Source of the DNA: Palaemon carinicauda
Taxonomy: Eukaryota > Arthropoda > Malacostraca > Decapoda > Palaemonidae
Direction: 5' to 3'
DNA: 64,000 nt
Assembly: GCF_036898095.1 (NCBI RefSeq)
Contig: NC_090751.1
Span: 83,085,018 to 83,149,017, forward strand
Shown here: positions 1 through 10,887 of the stretch, piece after piece
Layout: each line of letters opens with the position of its first letter
Position numbering within the stretch: position 1 is the first letter of the stretch
Translations under genes and position numbers: made by a program
Notes under the pieces: model-generated
Database searches by the model: none
What the model was told of the DNA's origin: nothing
Seen by the model: only the letters and a program-made list of their open reading frames with translations

Positions 1-215
1 AGGTGGGTCTGTTATTTGAGGCCCCATGGCCAGGTAAGTGTTCTTAATCGAAGCCACATGACCAATTAAGTTCTTATTAGAGGCCTCATGGCCAGGTGGG
101 TGCCTTTATTCTTGTCCTACGGGTAAGAAGCCTCATTCAAAGCATCATGACCAAGTAGCCTTATTCGAGGCCACATGGCCAATCAAGTGATCTTATACCG
201 TAGTCTAATTAAAAA
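1..215. repeat. degenerate short-period minisatellite, enters from the left edge
   Basis: Units built around the core GGCC-NCATGGCCA-gGTG followed by a TTATTCG-like spacer recur about every 30-45 bases (cores near 20, 48, 88, 145 and 173). Copies are diverged and spacing is irregular. The array starts before the window, so its full length is unknown. No coding potential is seen. Confidence 0.6.
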
Positions 216-567
216 TTGTGGTTAAGACCAAGCTGGGCACTTTCTTAAATGTTGCCATTATAGTGATGTAAAGTCTTAAGAGAGTTTAGAAGCCCAGTAT
301 GGACCCCTGCAATCTTTCTTAGCAATAGAGACAACAGCATAAGCGTTTATTCGCTTCTCTTCATGGTTCATAAGATGAATTAATATCCTATTCAAAATTA
401 ACAATGAAAACACCCCTTTTCCCATAAATCCATTTTCAATGGTACTGAATAGATTTTTTTTTTATTTCATTACAAATATCTAAAAAGGAATAAAGTTACG
501 GAAATTTATGTGGCATTGTTGAACTTTCACTATGCTAAATAATTTCTCATTCTAAAGTTTGCTACAG

Positions 568-582
568 ATTATATATATATAT

Positions 583-658
<76 letters not shown>

Positions 659-676
659 GTATGTATGTATATATAT
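568..676. repeat. (TA)n microsatellite
   Basis: About 100 bases of almost pure TA dinucleotide, ending in a short ATGT-rich stretch. It is simple sequence with no gene. The surrounding interval 216-1249 holds nothing else that can be supported. Confidence 0.95.
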
Positions 677-1249
677 CATTTGTAAGACAACTGGATAATG
701 CCTAATCTATTCCTATGCACTCTTTTTAATACTTAGAGGCCTATTTATATTCGCAGAATTATATAAGCCCTAGTTAGAGTGGATTGGATTATAGAATTTT
801 GGCCTTAAGTCCTGTGACGGGGTCCTGGGAGACCAATTGGCTCTCATCCCGCGTGAAATAAAAATCAAGATGTTGCAAAGCAAAATAGAAGATAGGAAGT
901 TGGTATGGAAGAACAGTAGATGGCTAAAAAGTGAGTGCAACCCGAAGCCACAAGGATACTCCTAAGACCGGTATAGTAATGTGACAGTAGGCCGCTTGGT
1001 GTGCACTGACATTAATCGATAGTTGGTCCAAAGACATTAGTTATAATCTGCAAGCTTTTCCATATACCGTATGCATGGTCACTGCAATAATATTTTCTTA
1101 CGACGTATATAAAGTTAAAGTTGTAGGGGTTTCAGTTCCAGTTCTATCAGAAGAGATGCTCACCAGAACGTCAGCCAGGCAATCCCAACCCCCCACTGTG
1201 GTGCCCAGGCACAGCAGTGGCCTCCCTAGTAAACAGCTCAAACTCATGA

Positions 1250-1318
1250 TCCTGGGTGGGGATCGATCTGCCGCCTTGCGAATGCTAGGAAAAACATGTT
1301 ACCACTGTACTAGCCGTC
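1250..1318 (-). mobile_element. tRNA-like sequence, probable SINE head or tRNA pseudogene
   Basis: On the minus strand, 1312-1302 reads TAGTACAGTGG, a close match to the tRNA A box. Positions 1268-1258 read AGATCGATCCC, close to the B box. The two boxes are spaced as in a tRNA, with an anticodon-arm-like segment between them. The continuation toward 1150 may be the SINE body. It sits just upstream of a host exon, so it is probably intronic. No intact cloverleaf was confirmed, so this is a tRNA-derived repeat rather than a called tRNA gene. Confidence 0.5.
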
Positions 1319-1404
1319 ATTGTAGTGAAACGCTTGAAACAATATGTATATATTTATGTAAGAATGCCTTTTATATGTATATTCTTTCTATTTTCCCCTA
1401 TTAG

Positions 1405-2950
1405 ATGGCGTCTACTTGTCTCACCTCTACAGCATCGGTCTAAGAGTGTCTCCGTTACAGAAATGCAATTACATTTACTCCCAAAAGGATGACTATAATC
1501 TTTTGTTTCCTAACGGCATGGGGAAGGACACGTTGTGCGCAGGGGATCCTCACGGGAACCAACTCGCATGTCAGGTAAGAATTGGAATGCGGAATACAAG
1601 TTGAAGCTAAAACGTTACATGATGTGATGTCAAGTTTAAGCTTGGAGATCTTTCAATCTTGATACTTTATGCTGTTAAGTTTAAGCTCAGGGATATTTCA
1701 GAGTTGAAACTTGATACTCTGTCAAGTCTACGCTCAGAGATCTTTCAAAGTTGACACTTGATACGTTGTCAAGTTTAAGCTCAGAGATCATTCAGAGTTG
1801 ACACTTGATATGTTGTCAAGTTTTAAGCTCAGAGATCTTTCAAAGTTGACACTTGATATGTTGTCAAGTTTTAAGCTCAGAGATCATTCAGAGTTGTCAC
1901 TTGATGTGTTGTCAAGTTTTAAGCTCAGAGATCATTCAGAGTTGACACTTGATATGTTGTCAAGTTTTAAGCTGAGATCATTCAGCGTTGACACTTGATA
2001 TGTTGTCAAGTTTTAAGCTCAGAGATCATTCAGAGTTGACACTTGATATGTTGTCAAGTTTTAAGCTGAGATCATTCAGAGTTGACACTTGATATGTTGT
2101 CAAGTTTTAAGCTCAGAGATCATTCAGAGTTGACACTTGATATGTTGTAAATTTCAAGTTCAGAGATCTTTTAGATTTGATACTTGATGCTCTGTCAAGT
2201 CTAAGTTAGCCCTTCATATACTGTCTAATTTAAGCTCGGAGATCTTTCAGAGTTGACACGATACGTTGTCAAGTTTAAGCTCAGAGATGGTTCAGAGTTG
2301 GCACTTGATATCCTGTCAAGTTTAAGCTCAGAGATGTTTCAGAGTTGGCACTTGATAACTTGTCAAGTTTAAGCTCAGAGATTTTTTTCTTGGGGCCTTA
2401 TAATGTCCTTGATCAATGTCATTAAGCATAAGTAAGATTATAAGTTCACTTCTCCACTTAACATATATATGGTAATTCTAAATTTCAGTTAGTGGCTAAA
2501 CTTGTGTTTTAAGTTGATTTTTAATGGTTAATTACAATTAGAACAATTGAAAATATACGTTGGGTTATAGAATTTACTATTTCAAACGTTGGTATATTAA
2601 AATGTTTTGTGATTAGTAATCAAATCTCAATTAATCTATATTGCTAGAAATTTTATTTTCAATTCCCTTTATGATGTCTGAATTCATGAAAATATAATTT
2701 TTAACCAATTGATATTCTCTGGGAGTTTATTTTTAATAGAAATTTAAATTCGAACCTACAGGGTAACTTTGCAGGTGCTCTGGTCTACCTGGACCCCCAA
2801 AACCGCTACGTCTTAATTGGCATCGAGTTCAAGAGCTTCAGCTGTGATGCCCAGAGAGATCCTGGACTGTTTGTGAACCTCCAAATGACGCCTTATCTTT
2901 CGTGGATCAGAACAGTTGCTTTCAAAAGTGATCTGGCTCCGTTTCTTTAA
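1405..2950 (+). CDS. serine protease homologue (catalytically dead), last two exons
   Basis: Two exons are supported. Exon 1405-1574 follows a TTTTCCCCTATTAG acceptor and ends at CAG|GTAAGA. Exon 2762-2950 follows an ACCTACAG acceptor and ends in TAA. They join in phase 0. The product is the C-terminal half of a chymotrypsin-fold (S1) domain: a C168-type cysteine in QKCNYIY, the CAGD...ACQ disulfide pair, then the active-site loop, a SFSC cysteine, DPGLFVNL and a terminal helix around YLSWIRT. The loop that should read GDSGGP reads GNFAGA, so the nucleophilic serine is absent. In arthropods such proteins act as non-catalytic cofactors or immune and clotting regulators, which is family knowledge rather than something shown here. 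The first exon begins in phase 1, so upstream exons with the His and Asp regions and any CLIP domain lie before the window or were not found. The intron holds a 48-bp minisatellite. Confidence 0.82.
1620..2390. repeat. 48-bp minisatellite within the protease-homologue intron
   Basis: About 15 copies of a 48-base unit run head to tail, most regular between about 1740 and 2140 and more diverged at both ends. Each unit contains ACTTGA-N7-TCAAGT, a small inverted repeat able to form a hairpin. The apparent reading frame at 1798-1998 is a by-product of 48 being divisible by three. It lies wholly between the donor at 1575 and the acceptor at 2761. Confidence 0.9.
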
Positions 2951-3065
2951 ATGAGTGGATTTTTTTTTTAAAGGAATGACAAACAACTTATGTTAAGAAA
3001 TGAGAAAAGCATAGAGGGAAGTATATCACTATACGTGATATATATCCAGGATCTGACAACTCTAC

Positions 3066-3071
3066 AATAAA
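3066..3071 (+). terminator. AATAAA polyadenylation signal of the protease-homologue gene
   Basis: A canonical AATAAA lies 116 bases after the TAA stop at 2948-2950, a normal arthropod 3' UTR length. No other good hexamer lies between them. Confidence 0.65.
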
Positions 3072-3754
3072 GCAAGTAATTGACTATGACCTAAAGTTGA
3101 TTTACCAGAAGGCATAATTATATGAGAGAGCAACAATGTTGTTCTATGGACAATACATACTGCAGTAAAAGAAATAACGCCATAGTCTTATAAATGAGGC
3201 AATAAAAAGGTCTTTGTGCAGACGTTGCCAGATATCTCATTTTCTTTAATTCGGGTAATCAACTCGCCTTTGCTTATAACAACTCATCACTGGGTTCTTA
3301 AAAATACTTGTTCGTTGTTGTTGTTGTTATTTCTATTATTATGATTATAATTACATAAATTGAAACTTTATAACTCATACTACGAATTGAGGTGGACAGA
3401 AAATAAACCTTTTTCCTTGCTGGAAATAAAAATTCATGAAATAAGTATCTTTGCACTACTATTTAATGGTCTCTGTGAAGTTGACCTTTTCTATATTAGA
3501 AAGTTACATTTCAAAATTGCTGAATTACAGTGTCTGGCTCTTATCGATAACGCAATAAAACGTGCCATGTAGTTTAAAAAGTGCATGCTTCTCATCGTGA
3601 ATATTTTTTTCTAACAGCCTTTAAAATAGAATGTTATCTTCCTCATTTTAAACTAGCATAATATCCTCATTTTAAAGCTAAATATCCCGGTACATAGACA
3701 TAGATAACTCAAGTCAGGAAGATTAGGATAGAAGTGGGTTGAGATATGTCCTCC

Positions 3755-3875
3755 ATTAACGAGCAGTAGCATTAGTAATATTAGAAGTAGTGGTAGTGGT
3801 ACTAGTATTAGTAGTAGTGGTAGTAGAAGTAGTTATAGGCTAGTAGTGTTAGGGGTAGTGATAGTAAATTTCACC
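3755..3875. repeat. degenerate (AGT)n trinucleotide repeat
   Basis: Interrupted AGT/GGT triplets run for about 120 bases (AGTAGTGGTAGT-type). It is simple sequence. The interval 3075-3755 before it shows no supportable gene; a 70-codon frame at 3360-3572 has no homology signal. Confidence 0.75.
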
Positions 3876-3889
3876 AGTCGTCTCTATCT

Positions 3890-4335
3890 TGAGCCTTTAA
3901 TTCAATACTTCCAGATTCATCATCACCCACTTCATGCTTCATAGTTCTCAGTCATGTAGGCCGGGGTCTTCCAACTCTTCTAGAGCCTTTTGGAGCCCAG
4001 TTTCACGTTTGGTGAACTAATCTCTCTTGGGGAGTGCGAAAAACATGCCTAAACCATCTCTATTTACCCCTCACCATGATCCCATCCACATATGGCACTC
4101 GAGTAATCTCTCTTATAGTTTCATTTCTAATCCTTTCCTGCTGTTTAACTCCCAACATCCTTCTGAGGGCTTTGTTCTCAAATCTACTAAATCTATTGGA
4201 TATTGTTTCATTGTCATACCACGACTCATGTCCACACAGTAACACAAATATCACTAAACTGATGTATAGTCTGATTTTTATGTGTAATTTCAGGCGATTT
4301 GATTTCCAAATTTTACTTAACCTAGTCATATATAA
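3890..4335 (-). mobile_element. RTE-like LINE, 3' terminal fragment
   Basis: The minus strand encodes the end of a non-LTR reverse transcriptase ORF: HESWYDNETISNRFSRFENK, then ALRRMLGVKQQERIRNETI and a tail ending VPYVDGIMVRGK (about 4329-4060), with matching downstream sequence to about 3890. Only the C-terminal thumb and tail region is present, with no palm motifs. This is a typical 5'-truncated dead copy. The RTE assignment rests on recalled family wording. Confidence 0.7.
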
Positions 4336-4496
4336 GATTAATTAAAGAAAGTAGCTGTTGCCTATAATACATTATTGAATCGGGTAGTGGGTAAGGTTAC
4401 ATAAAGTAGTATTTTGGCAACGGCCATCACCATCATAATCGTCGTCGGCGCCCGCTCGTGTCCGAGTATTGGGTTCTGTCGTTAGCCATCAGCATC

Positions 4497-6735
4497 CTAT
4501 CTTTGGGGTGGGTGCTTATGTCTGATGTGGCTGTTAAGTCCTAGTCTGTGGTGGAAGAGTCGCGGACAGTGTTCACAGGGGAGGGTAGGTGGTGGGCGGG
4601 GCTGTTCTAATCGCTCTCCTTCTTCTCCTCCTAGCCTCCTCATTTTGTCTCCTCTTCTCCTCGAAGTCCACGGTGCCATGGTGTACTGTACTCCTCCAGG
4701 TTTTCCTGTCCCTGGCTGTTTCTTCCCATGAGGAAGGATCGATGTCAGTTAGAGCCAGGGTGCGCTTTAGTTGATCTTTATAGCGCATTTTCGGGGCTCC
4801 TCGTGGTCTGGTGCCCTGGGTCAGTTGTCCGTAGAATATCTTCTTTGGGAACCTAGATGGATCCATCCTATGCACGTGTCCTGTCCAGCGGAGGCGGCGG
4901 TGGATGATGGTGGCCTCCACGCTGGTCAGCGAGGCACGTTCTAAGACTTCAATGTTGATGGTGTGGCTCTCCCAGGGAATTTTCAAGATCTGCCTCAGTT
5001 TCATTTGTTGGAAGCGTTCTCGGTTTTTAATATCGCTTCTATATAGCGTCCATGTTTCACATGCATACAGGAGCATGGAGAGGACTACTGCCCTGAACAC
5101 CATTATTTTGGTGGTCATTGTCAGTGTGTGGTTGTTAAATACGCGGCAGTTGAGTCGGCCAAAGGCGGAGTGGGCTGCCCTGATCCTGTTGTCCACGTCC
5201 TCTTTGCTTGTGGGAGCTGATGTTAGGATGCTCCCTAGGTAGGAGAACTGGTCCACCTGTTCTAACGGTTGGTCATTCACTGTGGTATTGAGGTTTGGGA
5301 GCATCAGTCCTGGAGCATCAGTCCTGGTGGATGTTGGACGAGGGTCTTGGTTTTGTCCATGTTGACTTGCATCCCAAAACGTTCGTAGGCAGAGTTGTAT
5401 GCATCAGCTAACGACTGCTGGTCCTCTGCCGTCTGACCTGGGGTGGCATTGTCGTCAGCATATTGCAGTTCTCGCACTGCACACAAGGTGGTCTTGGTTC
5501 TGGCGCGGAGTCTAGCAAGGTTGAAAATGCCTCCATCCATGCAGAAACGTAGGTCGACTGAGGGTGTGTCTGGGGGAATCTCGTTGAGCATTGCTGCGGT
5601 GTATAGCGAGAAACACGTTGTGGCCAGAACACAGCCCTGCTTCAGGCCGCCGTTGATGGAGAATAGGCCTGAAAGAGAGTTCTGGTGGCAGACTCCTCCA
5701 ACCATTCCGCATGGAGGGCACGCACCAGCTTGACAAAATCGGGTGGGCAGCCATATCTTTTGAGGACACCCCACATGGCAGGTCGAGGTACTTTGTCGAA
5801 GGCCTTTTTCAAATCCCAGAAGATGAACATTTTATGCTGTTGTTGTTCGAGGCTCTTCTCTTGTAGTTGTCGCGCGCAGAAGATCATGCCTATGGTCCCG
5901 CAGGAAGGTCGAAAGCCGCACTGGGACTCTGGCAGGACGTCTTCTGCGAGATAAGGAGGCGGTCAAGGAGAATCCGAGCGAAAGTCTTACTCGCGATGCT
6001 TAGTAGTGATATTCCTCGGTAGTTGTTACAGTTCTCCCTGTCTCCCTTCTTGAAGATGGAAATGATGTTTGCATCGCGGAAGTCACTGGGGAGTGTCTTG
6101 GTCTCCCATATTTTCAGTATAAGGAGCATCAAACGGTTCCTCAACCCGGGGCCACCGTGAGTGAGGAGCTCCAACGAGATGTTGTCTGGCCCTGGGGCTT
6201 TGCCGGGCTTCATGCGCTGCAGGGCCTTATTGAAGTCCTGGATGGAGGGTGGTAGTGCCATCCAGTGACGGACGGGATGCTGCGGAGTCATTCGCAGGAG
6301 ATCGTCTGGGGTGTCTGCTTGGGCATTGAGGAGGTTTTCAAAGTGAGACCTCCACCTGGCCAGGATGCCCTCGCTGTCGGTGATGGTCGTGGCCCCGTCC
6401 GCGTCCTTCAGGCCGCCCACTGATGACCGTGTGGGACCGAATATTTCCTTTGTTGCTGCATAGAAGCTGCGCAGGTCACGTTGGTCAGCGAAACTCTGTA
6501 TTTCTGCAGCTTTTCTTTGCTGCCAGGTGTTCTGGGCTTCACGGATCCCTCTTTGGCAATCAGCTTCAGCCACCCTGTGAGCACATTTGTTAGCTGCTGT
6601 TGGTTGGTTTTCTAAGGTCAGGCGTGCTTGTCGTTTGGTTTCAATGAAAAGAGAGATGGTAGCATCATTCTCATCGAACAAATCCTGCCGTTTCTTGGTG
6701 GTGTAACCTAGTGTTTCCTCCGCGGCATGGGCCAT
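4497..6735 (-). pseudogene. LINE reverse transcriptase with C-terminal C2H2 finger
   Basis: Fragments lie in order on the minus strand. Positions 6735-5890 hold the linker and fingers, including KAPGPDNISLELL and NYRGISLLSI. Positions 5887-5642 hold the palm with FWDLKKAFDKVPR. Positions 5774-5304 hold GGLKQGCVLA and the catalytic box as YADDNA. Positions 5304-4573 hold the thumb and maturase-like region with FSYLGSIL and LLYACETWTL. Positions 4679-4497 hold the finger CEHCPRLFHHRLGLNSHIRH. The frame changes near 5935, 5668, 5300 and 4640, each a small indel. The C-terminal C2H2 finger may help bind its template RNA or target; this is inferred. Confidence 0.85.
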
Positions 6736-6774
6736 GGCGTTTCTGAGGGTAGTACAGTGGTGCTCAACAGTGGC

Positions 6775-7275
6775 CTAACCCACGGGGTCTGTGGGGTCTG
6801 CGAGGTGACGTTCGCAGGCCTCCTTGTAGTTCTGTGCCACCTGTGGGTTGCGGAGCTTGTTACAATCAAAGCGTTGGTGTGGTACGCTGTCAGGTGCCCT
6901 TCTGGGTGGTCGTAGGGTCGTCACGGAGAGTCGAGAGATGAGGAGTCTGCGGTCCATCCAGCAGTCGTCCGCTCCGGGCATGGATCGGGTGATGCGGACG
7001 TCTCCTCGGTCTCTGGCTCTGGTCAGGACGTAGTCCAGGGTGTGCCAGTGTTTAGACCGTGGGTGTCTCCATGTGGTCTTTTGTCGCTTTGGTAACTGGA
7101 AGATGGTGTTGGTTACCACAAGTTGGTGTTCTGCACACAGACCCAGTAGGAGTTGGCCATTGGCGTTGCAATTTCCAATGCCATGGCGGCCGATGATTCC
7201 CTCCCACAGGCGATGGTCTTTGACTACTCGGGCATTAAAGTCGCCAAGCACAACGAGCTTGTCGTTGGCTCTAAT
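6775..7275 (-). pseudogene. LINE endonuclease domain, C-terminal part
   Basis: Readable from LGDFNARV through VVTNTIF, the [18 protein letters not shown] segment and the DCWMDRRLL segment. These are the metal-binding GD-N, Trp/His and D-H regions of EEP-fold (APE-like) nucleases. In the last motif the expected D-H reads D-R, a likely loss of a catalytic histidine. A TAG at 6775-6777 interrupts the frame, which continues unshifted into the RT-proximal region at 6735. The N-terminal third of the nuclease is absent. Confidence 0.8.
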
Positions 7276-7492
7276 ACATTAGAGGGAAATCACCATTTGT
7301 GTAGATTCTGTTATATTCGAAGTATTATTTGTCGACAAGTTAGTAAAAAAATAGTTCGTACTCTGTTTTATCTATTTACATTTTCTTATTTATATACTGA
7401 GTTCCGGTCTCTTGATTTTACCTTTTGTTTTAATTCACTTGAAGACCGTCCCTTCTACTTCGTAGCATAACTTTCTGTTCAATTTTTAAACA

Positions 7493-7496
<4 letters not shown>

Positions 7497-7573
<77 letters not shown>
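7497..7573. repeat. compound (CT)n-(CA)n microsatellite
   Basis: About 50 bases of pure TC dinucleotide are followed by about 24 bases of AC. Simple sequence. Confidence 0.97.
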
Positions 7574-9592
7574 AACAATTGACGTCTATTCAGTACCCAA
7601 ACCTAAATGTTTGTGAATGTATTTGTATGAAATTAAAACGACTAAAATGTATTTCCGCGGCCAAGGATTCACCCGTAATGTCATTTATTGACGCAAACCC
7701 AACCCTAGATACCGAAAAGGTACCCATACTCCTTTTCATCAAAAGCTGTTCGCTCATCTGATAATCCTCGTGTTAGTATTTTCTAGGAAATATGTTCTGT
7801 TTGGATACCATTACTCTACCATAGTATTTAAAGTAAATGGATAAGGAATCATTAATTATAGTTACAAAATACCATTCGTCAAAGCATATACAGAGTCGTA
7901 GAATTTTCTGATTTCATTGACGTAAAATTTGGGCCGGGTCCAAGGATATACGTTATGGTATATTTATTATTATTGGTTAGATTTCGTAATATGTATTTGT
8001 TATCCATTTCCCAGTTTCTACTAATATTTGGCTTCTTTTACAATCTAATCTAAAGGCTCAATTATTGACACTTTGTTTTTCATTTGCCAATTTCTACTAA
8101 TTTAGGTTTCTTTTATAATCTGATTCAAATGCCCAATTATTATCGACACCCTAGAGGAGTGTACCATTCTGTAAAGTGTTAGTATAAGAGAGGCCGAAAT
8201 TAGATGCATTTTTGTGACCACTATTAACTGAACTCAATATGTACCAAATAATTTGAAAGCTTAGTAAATGTTACACTATCGATTGACCAAGGTGTGTAGA
8301 ATAATAGTTTAAACAAATAATCATTAACTGTCGTATATTACTGGAATGTACTGAGTTTATATTACTGTCTCATTATAAATACATTAGAGTTAATAAGACC
8401 ATTACAAATTTACCATTTACATTGTATTGAAATTTGGTTCCATTTGAAGTCGTATGAGACTGTAACAAAACTTTACTTTTGTAAAAGGCTTGCATATCTG
8501 TGTCCACTGCATGAATTAAGCTATTTGAGATTGGTGGATATTGAACTTTCTGTTAAGTTGATTGGACTGAGTATTGTTTATATCAAGTAATTTCTTTTAA
8601 TTAGGTAACTAATTAGTTACGTATATTGAATTTGGTCAACATTTCACTTTGTGAAAAGTATTAAACGAGTTGCAAGAAATTAGCCTAAAGATCCCTTTAA
8701 AGATTGTCATAATCAAGGTTTATACTGTGAGTGTACCAAAGTTGAATGTAACTGTTTTAATGGGTAAATAAATTAGAAAATGAACGAGATAATGTTTGAT
8801 TCTGACCCCTGCATCCCCCAAGCCCAGGCCGCGCTTCTGTCGAATGGCCTTCCAGCCAAAGCGCAAGCAAACTTCTCAACTCACATCCAATGAAAAGTTC
8901 CTTATAATTCATTTGGAACTGGCGGCTCTAGCTGCGGTCTCAAATAAAGGTGAGATAAAATGAATAAAGTAAACTATGACCATTCATATTTTCAGGACAT
9001 TCAACTTCCACTTTTTATGTTGATATGTTGTTCCATCACCTGTAAATATTGGTACCAATATTGTTTAAATTACATTATATTGCTGTATAAACATTTAGAA
9101 TTTATTTATTTTACTGCGAATAAATCATGATATTTGTTCAGATACAAGTACTGTATTTTATTAATTATTTTTGCATGGCAAGTGAATCTAATTTTGTTAT
9201 CCTTAAAACGTTTTCTTTTAAATAAAGTCACAGATCATTTTCTTTTTCACAAATCATGAACTAATGTAAATATAACTAAGTTGGCTATTTTACTCGAATG
9301 TATCCATTAACTACCGAATCACCCTAATGGTTGTTATACAAATGCCTTTTCAAAAGCCTGCGATAGACAAACAACCTAGCCAATTGGAGAAGTGTTTACA
9401 GAACTCCTAGCAAAAGCACCAATGAAAAAAGGCGATAGAAATGCTGGATTTAGTGGAGCTCTCTGATTGGAGGAAGCATTTCTTTGGCAGGACACTAAAA
9501 TTTCCTGTGTTGTGGTGGACACCCATGAGTGAAAACGTACCATTCCGTAAAGAAGTTAGTTTTTGGCTTACTAAGGAGAATTTTGGGTAAGT
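7574..9592. other. non-coding interval, nothing supported
   Basis: AT-rich unique-looking DNA on both strands. A 38-codon ATG frame at 8780-8893 has no recognisable relatives and no splice context. No repeat family, RNA gene or exon could be supported. Confidence 0.6.
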
Positions 9593-9730
9593 ACATATTC
9601 ATGCCCCCTGTGGCCTCGGGGGCATAAAACAATTAGAATAGCGCCAACGTTATCCCTGCGTGTCGTAAGAGGCGACTAAAAGGGACGGGACGAGGGGGCT
9701 GGGAACCCCGTCTCCTGTATAAAAAATCCT

Positions 9731-10887
9731 GTGAGACAGCAACAAAGAGATGGAGCTGGGGGGAGAGTGACTGCTCCCCGCACTCTAGTTTTGGGGTGTT
9801 TGAATGTGCGTGGATGTAGTACGATAGAGAGTAAAAGATGTGAGATTGGAAGTATGTTTAGAAGTAGAAGGATGGATATATTGGCCTTTTGTGAGACAAA
9901 GATGAAAGGAAAGGGTGAAGTGATGTTTGGTGAAATGTCTGGTAGAGTGTCTGGGATTGAAAGGGGAAGAGCGAGAGAGGGTGTGGCTTTATTGCTGAGT
10001 GAATGGATGACAGGCAAAGTAGTGGAATGGAAGGAGATATCATCTAGGTTAATGTGGGTAAGGGTTAGGTTGGGTAGGGAATGTTGGGCGTTTGTCAGTG
10101 CGTATGGGCCAGGTAGTGAGAAAAGTGAAGAAGAGCGGAATGAGTTCTGGAATGAATGAACTAGATGTGTAGAAGGACTGGGTAGAAGGAATTATGTAGT
10201 TGTCATGGGTGACTTAAATGCTAGAGTGGGTGCTGGAGAGGTAGAAGGTGTCATTGGGAAGTATGGCGTACCAGGTGAAAATGAGAGTGGTGAGAGACTG
10301 GTAGATATGTGTGTTGAACAAGAGATGGTAATAAGTGCTAGATTTTTTAAAAAGAAAGATAAAAATAAGTATACATGGCAAATGTAAGAGTAGTAGAAAG
10401 GGCATTAATGGATTATATGTTGATAACTAAAAGAATGTTTGGAAGATTGAAAGACGTGCACGTGTTTAGGGGTATGGCTAACGGTATGTCTGATCATTTT
10501 TTGGTGGAAGGAAAATTAGTTGTAGCAAAAGAGTGGGGGAATAGAGTAGGTGGATGTAAAAGGGAGCTAGTGAGGGTTGAAGAGCTAATAAAACCGGGGG
10601 TAAAAAGTAAATATCAGGAAAGGTTGAAAATGGCATATAACGAGGTGAGAGTAAGAGAAACTGGTAATTTAGAGGAGGAGTGGAAGTTAGCAAAAGAAAA
10701 TTTTGTTGGGATTGCTAGTGATGTATGTGGCATGAAGGTTGTTGGAGGCAGCATGAGGAAGGGCAGTGAATGGTGGAATGAAGGAGTGAAAGTGAAAGTG
10801 GAAGAGAAAAAGAGGGCTTTTGAAGAATGGCTGCAGAGTAATAGTATAGAGAAGTATGAAAAATATAGAGAGAAAAGGTGGAAGTAA
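9731..10887 (+). pseudogene. LINE endonuclease region
   Basis: The frame opens at 9731 with LGCLNVRGC and DILAFCETKM (the N and E metal-site regions of an APE-like nuclease). It then reads WVRVRLGRECWAFVSAYGPG, a TGA at 10157-10159, VVVMGDLNARVG, EMVISARFF and YTWQM. It shifts frame near 10375 into 10375-10887, which continues through MSDHFLV (the terminal D-H pair) and a lysine-rich linker. The domain order and all conserved boxes are present, so only the stop and the indel disable it. Confidence 0.82.

Larger units (their letters stand above)
4424..7275 (-). mobile_element. 5'-truncated APE-type non-LTR retrotransposon
   Basis: On the minus strand, a partial apurinic-type endonuclease (from about 7275) is followed by reverse transcriptase, a C-terminal C2H2 finger and a 3' end running into ATC/GAT-rich simple sequence at 4424-4445. 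The 5' end begins abruptly at about 7275 just before the endonuclease GDFNARV motif, so the 5' UTR and the N-terminal endonuclease are missing. No clear target-site duplication was found. The copy is inactive, with one nonsense codon and several frameshifts. Confidence 0.85.

Noticed and set aside
1798..1998. 66-codon ORF with repeated LDMLSSFKLRD
   Set aside because: It is the translation of the 48-base minisatellite, whose unit length is a multiple of three; no start context or homologue.
1620..2390. Possible CRISPR-like array
   Set aside because: Units are contiguous without unique spacers and the window is eukaryotic; it is a minisatellite.
8780..8893. 38-codon ATG frame in unique DNA
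   Set aside because: No recognised motif, splice context or repeat link; length is expected by chance.
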